A stretch of DNA of 64,000 bases, taken from assembly GCA_019188255.1 (NCBI GenBank), contig JAETXT010000002.1, forward strand, positions 5,952,001 to 6,016,000, written 5' to 3'. A model generated the notes under the pieces. It was not told the DNA's origin, did not search any database, and worked only from the letters and a program-made list of their open reading frames with translations. Of the stretch, positions 31,704 to 43,251 are shown piece after piece (positions within the stretch are counted from its first letter, which is position 1; every line of letters begins with the position of its first letter). The position numbers were made by a program, and so were the translations under genes. The DNA is from Verticillium longisporum (Eukaryota; Ascomycota; Sordariomycetes; Glomerellales; Plectosphaerellaceae).

Positions 31704-34700
31704 TCACGTCTCGCGACCCCGTCGCATCCGCATCACCTCCCCTCGAAGATCGCGGTTCTCCGACTCGAGACCGCCGAGCCGCTGCCGTGCCGCTGTACGG
31801 TCGAGGTTTCGTCCTTCGCGCTCCGCCTTGAGCTTCATCTCGAGATCTCGCAGCCGCAGCATCCACGTCTTGTCCTCGGTGACACCGCTGCCGCCGTGGC
31901 CCCGCTCTGCGAGCGCCGTCTCGTACGGGTTCGTCTCCACGCCGAGCGACACGCCACCACCGCCTCGTGAGCTGCCACCGCGCGAGCTGCTGGTCCGCGT
32001 CAGCGTCGGCGACCGCTCGCTGTCACGCCCCTTGCGGCTCTTCTTCTCGCGGTCTCGCGGGCCTGTGGGGATCGAAGGCGACGGGCTGCCGACGCCTTCC
32101 TCGCCCGCCGCCGAGTACGCTGCCCTCGATCGCACGTCGCTCGCTGTCCGCAGCGTCGCGTTCTCAATCTTGAGCTGCCGGTACGCCTCCTCCATGCGCA
32201 CCATGCGTGAGTGTTCGCTCGAGTTGAGCGTGCCCGAGGCCACGCCGTTGCGCACAATCGACTCGAGCCGGTCCAGCTTCTTCGTCTTGGTGTCGAGATC
32301 GCCCTCGAGCGCCTGGTAATCCTTCCAGAGATCGCGCTCCATGTTCTTGATGCGCGACTGGAACCCTCCGACCATTGTCTCCATCGTCTTGACCGCTGCG
32401 AGCAGGTTCTTTGTGAACCCAGGCAGCATTGTCGCCACCGATTCGAGCGACGGTAGCGCCCGTCCGTTGATGAGGCTGTTGTTGTGCGCCCAGTCGGTGC
32501 CGCACAGCGACGAAAGCCGCGTCCACAGCACCAGCAGCAGGTTGTTGCGTTCCGTCAGCTGCTCCCTGAACGCAGCCTCGAGCTGCGTCATCTTCTTCTT
32601 GTCCATCGCCCGTCCTGCCTCGAGCTCTGTGATGCGTGAGTCTTGCGACGTCACCGTCCTCGACACGTGGCTGTGTGTCTTCTGGAACGTCTCAAACTGG
32701 TTGCGTGTCGTACGGTGGCCCTGCTGCTCCTTGTGCAGCAGCTCAGACAGCTTTCGCAGTTCCAAGCCGTGCGACTCGAGCAGTGCGTCCCGCTGCTTGA
32801 TGATGCGGTCCTTCTCCACGAGTGACGCCTTCGTCGTATCGAGCTCGCGCACCGTGTTCTCGAGTTGCCGCTGTAGACTTGTAATGTTCTGTTTTGGTCA
32901 GCAAGGATCTTGACAGCAGCAGTTGCATGACATACCTTGAGCAGGCTGGAGCGTGTGCCGTTGAGGTCGCCCAGCGCCTCGCGCAGGTTATTCTCCAGCT
33001 CCATGAGCCGCTCCTTCCACTCGGTGGCCTCAACCTCACGCGAGTTGAGGTTCTTACGCAGCCGTCGCGCCTCATCCTTGGCCGTTGACATCTCGCGGTT
33101 GAGCTCGTTGACAAACTGCTGCACCTCTTCCTTCTCCTGGTTCGCCACCATCTCGCGTTGCCGCCTCTCCTCCTTGAGCCGCTGGTCGAGCTCACGGACG
33201 CGCTCGCGCTCCTCCTCGAGCATCGACTCGGCGTTCTCAATGGCCGCCTCGAGGTCGCCAATCTTGATCTTGTCGCCTTCCTGCTCCTCGCGGAGAAAGG
33301 CAATCTCGCTTTGGCTCGACTCTGCCTGGACGCCGAGCCGTTGCACCTTGTCGTTGGCCTCACGCAGCTTCGTCTCCAGATCCTCCGACTCCTTGTTAGC
33401 GTCCTGAAGGTCTTGTTCAAGCTGCTGGATGCGCTGGAACTTGTTCTCGTGCTCGTCCTCCAGCCGGACGATCGCCTCGCTCATATCCCGCATCTCTTTC
33501 TGGAGAGCCTCAAAGTTTTCAGACCGAATGCTGAGGTCTAATTGCAGTCGCTGCATCTCCTCTCCCTTTTGATCGGCTTCGTTCTCGAGCGCGTCAATCT
33601 CTTCTTGGGCTTCTTTCCGAAGTGCCTCAAACTCGGCTTCCATGTCCGCTTGTTCTCGGAGGGCTTCATCGCGCTCGGCCTGTAGTGCAACAAGATCCGC
33701 CATAGCTGCCTCCAGATCTTCTTGCAGAGCTGTCGCGGCCTCTTCAGCTTGCTGTTTGGCGTCGACTGCCGTTTCAAAGTCTTCCATGCAGCCGTCGAGC
33801 TCCCTCTGCAGTTCCTGGTTGTGCAATTTGACCTCGTTGATTCGATCGCGAGCTTCCGAGAGGTCGTTTTCGAGCTGCTCCCTCTCGGCCTCATCGGCTT
33901 CGGTGATTTGCGTCCTTGAAATGCTAGTGCGTGACATGGACCGGTGATGGCCGCCGGCCCGAGACGCTGACCGCTCAAGCAAGCTATCAACTGCTGAGAG
34001 GGCTGGTCCGCCGCGGCGTTGGGCGATTTTAAGGTCCTCGATTTCTTGGTACAAGCGCTCCTTCTCGCGATTCCTGGACGTGAGCATGGATGTCTGGGCG
34101 CCAACTTCGCGTCGCAATTCGGCATTTTCGTGTCGCAGCTGCTCGCTCACGACGCAACTCCTCAACCAATGTTGGCGCCGTGCTACTGAAACCACCATTG
34201 GTGTTCGAGTCCAAATTGCCCGAGAGACCGGATATCGGACGACTCGGGGATACCTGTCGGTTCTTCTTCGTAATGTTGTAGATGTTTGTCGTATGATGCA
34301 GACCGCCACCACTCCCTCCATGAGAAGAAGTCATCTCCTGCTTCAGGCGGAAGATTTCATCGCGCATGCGTTTGTTGTCCTCGTCGGCCTGCTCTCGCCG
34401 GGCGGTCTCCTGCTCCAGCAAGTCCTTCCAGACATCGGCCTCCTCCTGTCGGCCGAGATTCTCGCCAGTGCGTTCCCCAAGCGATTTGACCACCTCAGTC
34501 AACTTGCGCTTCTCCGCCTCTTTAGATATGCTGTCGTTTTTGAGTCGCTCAATCTCCGTGACGTACTCCTCAACACGCTCGCGCAAGTAGATGAGCTCCT
34601 CTTCACGTTCGTTCGCCTCGTGGTCAAAAAGTGGGCAGTCTGATCGTTGGATGACGCGCCGCTCCGCGCCGTACTCGGACGGTCTTCGTCTTCCTTGAGC

Positions 34701-36232
34701 TTCTTCTCTAGCTCTCTGACGCGTCTCCGAAGCGCTTTATTGTCCCGCGTGACGACGGCAAGACTCGTCTTGAGCTCGACATTCTCAGAGATCATCTCCT
34801 TAACACCCTCTTCAGAAAGCTTGTCAAGACGGTCACTGAGAAACATGACCTTGAGCTTGAGATCAAAGTTCTCCTTCGACAGACGTTCAATAGTGCTGCT
34901 CTGTTCCTTGAGCGTCAGGTTCTTCCCTGAGCGGCCGGAACCCACGAGCGTCATGTCGGAGGGTTTTCGTGGAGTGGTGAGCCCGCTTTTACTTCGGTAC
35001 TCCTTGGCCAGAGACTCAGGCACATGGACGTTCCTAACGTGACGTGCAATGACGGTGTCGGTCGGCGCCGAAAGATTTTCCTTAGAAGGCTTTGGCGTCT
35101 TCAAGAGATCCTCATTGAGGGGCCTGTTGTGTGGGGATCGCTCGACCTCCTCCAGCGTCTCCAAAGGCGTCGCGCCAGGCTCCGGAGTGTCGTTTATGCC
35201 CATGCCTGAGACCATGCTTCCCATGCTCACGGTGCGCGAGAGTATGTTGCTCATGGTACGAGGCATGATGGGCCCAGTAGCACCGCCCGATTGTAGAGCA
35301 TAGTCTATTTCAAGCCCCACCGTGCCTTCACTGTCGAGATCGTCGTGGGACTCGGGGTTCGTGACGAATGAGGATGTCGAGGAACGCTGGCTTGTGCCGC
35401 GGCTGCGAAGGTACTTGGGCCGCTTCCCGTATCGAAGTGTATGCCCTGGGGTGCTGCCGACATCTACGGAGCCCCTATCCGTGCTCTGTTCGCCTGAGGC
35501 GTCAGACTGGGACATGGAAAGGTCAGCGCCGGACTGGTCATCGTCGGTCGCATCAGCGCTGTGGGCGAGGTTGGCAGAGGTCTGGCGTCGAGGGTCATCG
35601 CTGAGGCTCGAGAGTGCGCGGGACACGGTCCGCCGGGCTGCTGCGGCTGTCGGGGAGGAAGAGAGAGTTTCGAGTGAAGAGGTCGTGTTGCTGACATCGG
35701 CAGTGTGGACGCTGTCGGATCGCAATTGGGGCAGTTCGTTATCGGACCGGCCGCCGTCGGTGTGAGCTCTTGGGGCGAAGGGTCGATTTGTTGGTGATTT
35801 GGTTCGGCCGGAAGAGGCACCGTCAAATAGATAGGTGTCGTCAGCGCCTGTGGTTGTTACAGTCGGGAGAGGAGATAGGCGCGACATGAAGCTCGACTCG
35901 ACATCCTGAAGATGGGCTCGGACGGCAGTTTCGGCATGATCGTCGCCGTGGCGGGTGTCGTCAAAGGTAGCACCCTCAACAAAGCTGACCTCGGGGGCAT
36001 TGTTTGGGGGCGGCAGCGAGGGGTAGTCGTTCCGTCGGAGGGGTGTCACATTGCCTGACCGCCCAGGAATATCATCGTCTGTCTTATCGTTCCCGCCTTT
36101 TACTGGCGATATGGTCGAGTCGTCGAAATCAGCGGGGCCGAGGAATGAGGAGGAACCACCGACGCGGTGGGCTGTTGAGGGGCGCGACTCGGAGTCGCGA
36201 CTCGCAGGTCTAGAGTTTTCGTCGGCGTCCAT
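31704..36232 (-). CDS. apsB: ApsB/Mto1-type microtubule-organising centre protein (apparent double frameshift)
   Basis: Exon 1 32936-36232 and exon 2 31704-32888 are joined by a 47-base intron (GTATGT..AAACAG), giving about 1490 residues. The start MDADENSRPASRDSESRPST follows in-frame untranslated sequence. Residues 1-430 are low-complexity. The centrosomin N-terminal (CM1, gamma-tubulin complex-binding) motif is at about 438-490 (LTLKEQSSTIERLSKENFDL). A very long coiled coil follows, then a conserved helical region with RLSSLCGTDWAHNNSLINGR and a C-terminal Mto2-binding-like segment (RLRDLEMKLKAEREGRNLDR). The protein should nucleate cytoplasmic microtubules at spindle pole bodies and septa. 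Between about 34635 and 34150 the reading lies in another frame: one base seems lost near 34633-34635 (expected NDQTAPLFDHEANE) and a compensating shift occurs near 34145-34155 (expected ELRRESEQLRHENAE). The net frame is restored. Confidence 0.88.
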
Positions 36233-37096
36233 CGAGGCCTCCAGCTGTGATGGTCGTCGTCGAGTGAGTGATGGCTGTGGATGGGATGCATTCGGCCGTG
36301 GCCTGGCCTGGTCTGGGGCGCGCAGAGTTTGCCGTGATGTGTGCGTCGGTATGTATGGTGTTGCGGACAGCAAAGAAAGAAGCTGACCACCTAGGTTGCA
36401 ACTGCTGTGACTTGGGGCTACCAGGGGGGGGCAGCGTCGGCGTGGACGATGCGCGGGATGCAACGTTCAAGCCTACAATGACGCGCTCGGTCCTTCCCAA
36501 TGCGCTGAGATGGAAGGAGCTGACCCCTGGCCTTCAGTGGATGACAGCACATGACAGCGCCTCGGCGCTGAAGTTTCAGTGTCTCTACAGTGGGCAGCCT
36601 AGTACCCCGTGGCTCTGCGACCCCTGACGTTGCTATGACAGCAAGCGCGATGGGTGGCCGCGACACACTCTCATTGGGCGGGCAGGCAGGTCGCCGCTTC
36701 CGGCGGGGGTCCAACTGCGGGGCAGGCACCACGACCAGACCGAGCTGGGCGGAAAGAAGGAAGGGCAGTCATTGCTTCTGCTGCCTCAGACTCTGCATTG
36801 AGCGCCTCGTCTGCTTCGAGCCCCAATTGCATCAAGGACTTGACCATAGGTAGGTAGGCGGCGCCTGAAGGTAGTACCTTAGGTAGGTAGGTAAAACCAG
36901 GTATGAGCGAGTGTATGCAGCTCATCAACCACACAGTCCCAGGTATGGAAACCGTCCGCTGCCAAGCAGGATCATGGGTTGATACGCTCAGTTGCTGACG
37001 TGCCTACCATTTTCGTCTATTCATACAGCTCCAGCATATCCCAGGCAGGCCATTCTTCGAGCGCTGCTCGCTCTGACACTGCCCACCTTCATCTGC
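36233..37096. other. Intergenic; apsB promoter and peroxiredoxin 3' side
   Basis: No gene is supported. A cluster of TAGGTAGGTAGG and TACCTTAGGTAGGTAGG words lies at 36848-36893. A G-run at about 36423-36429 lies near the likely apsB 5' region. Confidence 0.5.
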
Positions 37097-37780
37097 TTAG
37101 CCAAGCACCTTGTCAGCCATCGAGACAGCCGTGCCCGTGTTGTCAGGCTCAACGTGAGCCGACTTGACCGTGCCGTTCTCAACGACCAGCGCGTAACGCT
37201 TGCTGCGGATGCCGCCGAAGATGGCCGAGCCATCCCAGCCAAGGTCCAGCGCCTTGGTGAACTCGGCCGTTGGGTCGCCGAGGAATCGAATCTGGGCTCG
37301 TCAGCTATGCGTCCTTCCTATTGACCAAAAGGCAGATAAGTCTCTGAGGAGGGGAAACTCACTCCCGTCTGCTGTGCCGGGTCCATCTGGTCGGCCCACG
37401 CCTTCATGCTTCTCAAGGTCAGCTGCCAATCAATTCCGTTTCGCGGCGGGGAGAGGAAGCACCCACACAAAGGGGTCGTTGACCGAGACAACGAACACCG
37501 AGCCCGCTTCCTTGAGCTTGGGGTGGTTAATGTACGAGGGCACATGGCTCGCCGAGCAAGTGCCCGAGAAGGCAGCGGGCACGCCAATGATCAGGCCATT
37601 GGCCGACTTGAACTCGTCGGCAAGGTTGACCTTGTTGGCGGGCGAGTCCTCGACAAGAACATTGAGGTCGGGAATCTCATCGCCCACACGGACGAAGGCC
37701 CGGGGGGTCGAGTGAAATGCACGCGCCGCGATGGCGGGGCGGGCAAAGGCGGCTCTTCTAGTGACAGCACGGAAAGCCAT
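37097..37780 (-). CDS. Peroxiredoxin, Prx5/AhpE-like, mitochondrial
   Basis: Three exons (37467-37780, 37363-37411, 37097-37291) encode 185 residues; introns are 55 and 71 bases (GTGGGT..TTGAG, GTGAGT..CCCAG). Residues 1-27 form a mitochondrial presequence rich in Arg and Ala, with a processing-like site AARAFHSTP. The mature part is a Prx5-type fold: VGDEIPDLNVLVEDSP, then GVPAAFSGTCSASHVPSYI with the peroxidatic cysteine at residue 75, VSVNDPFV, KAWADQMDP, IRFLGDPTAEFTKALDLGWD and GTVKSAHVEPDNTG. The family reduces H2O2 and organic peroxides using thioredoxin or glutathione. No other cysteine is seen in the mature part, so it is probably a 1-Cys enzyme. The first acceptor choice is the least certain part. 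A related fungal protein is allergen/PMP20-like; the presequence favours mitochondria over peroxisomes. Confidence 0.9.
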
Positions 37781-40700
37781 TTTTCTGATTGGTAGTGGGC
37801 CGAGCTATGGCTGGATGATGAGTCGTTATTTGATGGGGGATGAAGGTAATTGAGGAGGGGTTGGAAGTTGATGAGGCTCTGACGATGTCTGAAGCAATGA
37901 GGAGCTTGGAGCTTGAGCTTGAGCCACGTCGCTTAAGGTAAGGTAGCTAGTGCTAATGACTGACATGACATCACCTGTCGACCAGCTGTGACCAGTTGTC
38001 GCTCACCTTTCTGAAAGCTGCGGCCAAGCTGGCCGATTCACAGTGTTTGACCTCATGATTTACATGTAGTAGCCATGGCGAGGTCCGGCTTTGTAAGATG
38101 CATCAGTTCTTATATGACACGTCCTAGAATGTGTGGACCTTCGCTACCTCAAATCAAAAGTGACGTCCACTGTGGCAGGCTCGTCGGATCACACGCATGG
38201 TTTGAAGCTTGTTTAACAGATAGAGAGCTTGTGTTTCAAAAGTCGCACGATTGTGAAAACTATAGAAGCACTTCGACTTCGGACTGAATAATCTCCCCGC
38301 GCAGCTCGTAATAACGTCCCGAAAGCATAATCCAGGGCTAGGTAGTTTATCCCTTAGTTAAAGCGAATGATTGCTGCCTGGCCATCAACCAGTTGTAGCG
38401 CGAGAACCTGTCTTCCATTTGATATGATCTGGCGTAACACATTGAACATACCGACGATGCTCAGATAATTTGATGAGCCCATATGTGCTGTGCTGATGGT
38501 TGACTATCCGCCGATCTGATTCGAGGAGACACAGGAATCCTTGTTCGATGTAATATCTTCGCAGACATCCAATTTAAAGTGTGTAATACGGCTTAGCTGA
38601 TGCGAAACTAGACGCCTGCGTTGTGATGGCGAAAATCAGGAACAAAACTCCTCTCCTGCGGAAGGAGATGAAAACTCTGTGAAGATGGAAACCCTGTCCT
38701 CAGCACGCGAGAGGCCACCCAAGTACCAGGTGTCGATGGCTTTGTGGTACTTGAGGGCACCAAACGACCGACCCCCGCTCGGTGTGCTTTCATGATGGAC
38801 AGGCTTGGTAGACTGTCGCGATGCCCTCCTTGAATTGCGCACCGGCGGTCAACTAGACCGGTGGGAATCCTCAACGCTTACGAGCATTGAGCATATAATG
38901 TGGGTAACCTTGGCAGCTCGACAACAGCTGGGTGGTCTTGAAAGACAAGTTTTACCGACACCTCGCAGCCTCGGACTGATCACGACGAGAATCAAGTGCC
39001 CTCGTTGCAAAAGTTTCCAGGCGATCACTCACCGACCACCCGCGATCGCTGGCACGGGATCAACCTGGTGAACCCCGGCAGTCGGCCCGTCGCGTTTCGT
39101 TTCAGTGGCGAGAATGCTCTCTGGACCCTGAAAAAGGAATGTGCTGACTGACGCCTTACGCTGGGTGCCCACATTTGAAGAGTCGAGCGATGACCTCGAG
39201 CGTCGAGGCTTGAATCTCTCGGCCACAAGGGGGCAGGCAACTCCTTGTTGTCATCTTTGAACCAGGCTGCTTTATTTAACGGTCATATGATCTTGTCAAG
39301 TGCAATGGCGCCTGACGCGATGTTTCGCAGATGTGCAAGATGGACACAAGGACCTGTCTCATATTGGCGAGCCTCCCTAATCGACGATGAATCGTGGAAG
39401 CCCCGCCGAGTGCCCCGGTCGTGCTCGATTCTGCAGGTCGACTGACCCAACCAAGCGAGATTTCGTTCACATTGAAATTCCAGAGCAACGCCTTTTCTGC
39501 CATCCCACTGTCAAGTGTGCCACGAACATGTGCGCCTGGAATCTGAGCTCAGCCACCCTCGCCGCTGCAGCCAAGCTCGGGTAATGCCCTGAACCGCTCG
39601 ACTCAGATGTTTCAAGTGGACGCTTTAGGAGAGGCGCCAACCAACAAGAAAGGGAGCGCCCTTGGTTGCCCAAATCGAGCAAGTGTATCAATAGGCACAA
39701 AGCGCACAGATCGCGTTGGTGGAGCCGATCATCAGAGCGCGAGCCACGACGGCGTATTCAAATTTGGATGCGCAGGGAGCATCATTGTGACGAGTGGTGG
39801 CACGACGGTCTCGCAAGTCAGTTTGATGCCATTCAGCCAACAGTTAGATATATAGCTGTGAATGGAATTATACCGATGCCAGGGGTCCAGCATTCGACAA
39901 AAACGTGCTGCAGTGAAAAGGGTATTGAATTAGCATCCCCACAAAGCTGCGGGGCCGACTAACTGGGGCCGAGCAGTCCGTCTGCCGAAGCGCGAGCTGC
40001 AGGTACAAAAAGTTCGTCTGGCATACATAGTACATCCCCACCGACGGCGTCCTTAACCATGCAGCTGGCAGGCACGAACCCGCGACTTGGCTTGAACTGT
40101 GGCGATTCAGCCGTGATGAAGGCACGCCCACAAGTCGAGCGCGGCGTCGAGCTAGGAACGGAGGTGTGTGATGGATTCTCACGATCATTGTCATGGCCAG
40201 GCCTGAGCCGTCCGAGATGTTTCTCACTGGAGCTGGAATATGTTGGCCAAGCTAGGTATTCCGCTTTTTCGGTGCTCGGTGATGCGGCTGCAAAGGCTTG
40301 CGCGCGCGAGAAGCCGACGAATCGTGTTTGGCGCTGTTTACAACGACGGCTGATGATCGCCAATCGGCCGCTCCGAGGGACGTTAACACCAAAGGGGTGG
40401 AGAGGCAACATCTGAAAGAGCCGTCGCCGTGGCTAGCGCGAATATTCATCCAATGGGCGCCTGAAGGAGGAACATTACCGAAGCTTCAACATCGTCGAAG
40501 GTCGTCTACTAGAGCAAGGCTCAAGCGAGTTTGATGTGGCGGAATAGAGACCGCACTGATGATGGCAGACCCGATAACGTGGTGCGAGAGGCCATCCTTG
40601 CAGGGCTGACTGATCCCTCTGGCTGCTAAGTGTGACGCCACGCGTGATGAGAGTCACCGAGGTTACCATGACTCTTGCATCGGTTCAATGGTTCGGACAA

Positions 40701-43251
40701 GGATCGAGCTTCGCGACGACAGTTTCGGAAAGGCGTCCTCTCCGAGTATTCTCCCTGTTGAGCCAGGACAGAACATGGCACGGCAAAAGAGAGCTTGTGG
40801 ACGTGTTGGCGCTCTTGTTCCGGTTGAACCGACCCAATCCCAGTTAGGTCATCCTTTGCGACCGCGGCTGAGAGGGGTGACAACGAATACATGGGACGTG
40901 ACTGACATGGATATGAGGACCGGACGAGGACTGGCTCCAGTGCTCCGCCTGCCCAGAGAAGAGATCAAAGAAACAGGTTCTCAAAATGCTTGGAGGAGAT
41001 CCTAGCGTTATTGGCTTTGGCAACAGGGGTCCAGACCTCACATACATGTACCTACCTACCGACGGGTGTGATATGTCAGCTTGAGGAAGATCGTCGAGAT
41101 GAGGTAGCGGCAGCCACGGAGGCAGGTTACACACAATACATCATCACAAGGGCGAAGTCCTAAGACGATAGGAGCCTGATGATGCTTGTCTGTTTCAAGC
41201 CCGTCAGCCGTCATGCGCGGCTGGTGTGCATGAAAAGGCTCTATGCAAGGTATGGTCCCATCACACTGGAGACTGTGCGATGCAGTCAGCGACTAGACGG
41301 AGCCTAACAGTCGGGTCGACGGGGTCGAATGAAGCTCTTCGAGTCTCAAGTTTTTGCTGTCTGGATGGAACCACCGTACGACTCATGGACAGGCCGGATA
41401 CGTACGCAAAGGGTCTTCATGTCGGCGGCGACCCCTTCAATGCGCTCTGTTATCGGATTTCGGTGACGACGTACATGTCAAGACAAGCACGACACAGACA
41501 CACACATACATGTACACACACACCAGGACCAGTGGCACCTTGAAGACAGGCGACAGGCTGGTAGTGTGAGGGGTCAGATACGGTGGTACTACCCTCAGGT
41601 ACGTGACCTGGGAGGTGTGGTTCACTGTCGACCACTCAGAGCGCGTGACGATCCCCCTCTTGGAATCTCACACGGCATGTGTCGACCCCCTGCAGCGTCC
41701 TCAAACATATATTCGTGGTGTCTGGTTATCCAGCTTGATTCGCCGTGACCAGGCTGTCGTCAGTAGCCCGTGTTCGGTCAAGGGTTCGGACAAAGACGGC
41801 TGAGGACCAAAACAGCAACAGACACAAAATGGACAAGGTGTGCATGGATGATGGCCCGAGCTGCCACGATGGATGGCGACAAAATGTTTGCTGGAGGAGG
41901 GTAAAAGGACCAAGACAGGGAACAGGTCGAGGACGAGAGTCGGGCCAGAGACACGAGAGACAAGCTGAGTGGGGACGAAGGGAGCAAGGACCTGTCCAGT
42001 TCAGGTACAGAGCCCGCACACGCCAGGCACCAAAGATGTTTAGCCAGTGAGAGCAGCTGCTCAAGGGCCAGTCCCCACCGTTTTAGACCGTTGAGGGTGC
42101 AACGCCCGTCTAATCCCAAATTGTGCAACAGCGGACCTGCCCATCCCCCCTCCTAGCCCCTGCCTCATGCTGCCCAAGCCGTCCGTCGCCAGGCGGTACT
42201 TGCCATTCATCTGGCGCTGGCAGGGGAAGAGCGAGTCCCTTACATGTACCTATCTTTTGCGCTCTGTGCTCCGTGCACTGTACCTTCCTCTCGGCGCTGC
42301 ACCTGCTTGCATCTATCTGCTTGTGCCTGCGGAATCCCCCCCCCGCCTCACTGTGCATCTGATGCCTCCTCCCTTTTCCTCCTATCCACCGCTCATCCAC
42401 TACCACGCACCCGCCATCATCTCGCGCCTGTAGTCCCTCCTCTTCCTCCACCAGCGGCCTGTGACCGTGACCTTATCCATCTTTCACCTTTCCTTGTACG
42501 CACTTTACGACCCTGGCCCGCCCATCGTCTGCTGCACAGCACCACCTGCAAGCCCCCCCCCTCTCATGCTTCTTGCACTTCTTGCCCTCACGCCGACTTG
42601 TGCTGTCAAGGTTCCCCTCCTTGATAACCATAATTCCTCATCCGACCACCAACTCCCATCTTCCAATCTTGTCTCCGGTCCAGAGACGACACGACATTCA
42701 GCCATATCGAGCCGTACTCTGGAATTGCATGCCCGACGCTTCATTCGACTGCACGAACACAGCCTGGACACTTTGTCGCCAATTCCCCGCCGCCAAACAG
42801 GACAGGCTATCCACGTTGGCAGAGCACAGTCACTTGTCCTCAAACCTTCAGCGAACACCCCGGCCATAGCCCTCAAGGCTCGTAGTCGACGACCCAATTT
42901 CGTCGAATTTCCGACTCCTAATTGAAAGAAGCTGACCAGTATCCCGTCGAAATCGGCATCGACGCCCCTGCGGCCTGATTGTGCGACCAGCCTCCTGCTG
43001 TCCAGAACCGAGACAGTTGCCCAAAAACTCAAAATCGTTGCCGGACGACCGCAACCTCAGCGTGCGACTTCTGCTTCTCGGCCAGCCCGTTCACACCTTC
43101 TATCTGCCGTTGCATCGCGAGCCCCCTTCGGCGCCAGCCTTCCCTTGGCCCCGACGACGACTCGAGCGCCGTGACGTCCTAGGGGCTCTATCGGGCGCGC
43201 CAGCCTGATTCCCCATTGCGCCGCCTCGCCCACACGCGACTCCTTGCCATC
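37781..43251. other. 5.5 kb region without a supported gene
   Basis: GC content is ordinary and there is no RIP signature, yet no frame exceeds about 175 codons and none has a recognisable domain. Open frames on both strands overlap one another (for example plus 40059-40415 and minus 39959-40411), as expected of non-coding DNA. An AC-rich microsatellite lies at about 41490-41525. From about 42080 the DNA is pyrimidine-rich and includes C-runs (about 42340, 42550), probably the promoter and long 5' leader of the RasGAP gene. A non-coding RNA, a decayed gene or a multi-intron gene cannot be excluded. Confidence 0.5.

Noticed and set aside
34600..34680. Explaining the apsB frame change by an intron
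   Set aside because: The only GT..AG pairs near the junction give 28-41 bases, below workable intron size, and would remove text that reads as conserved coding sequence.
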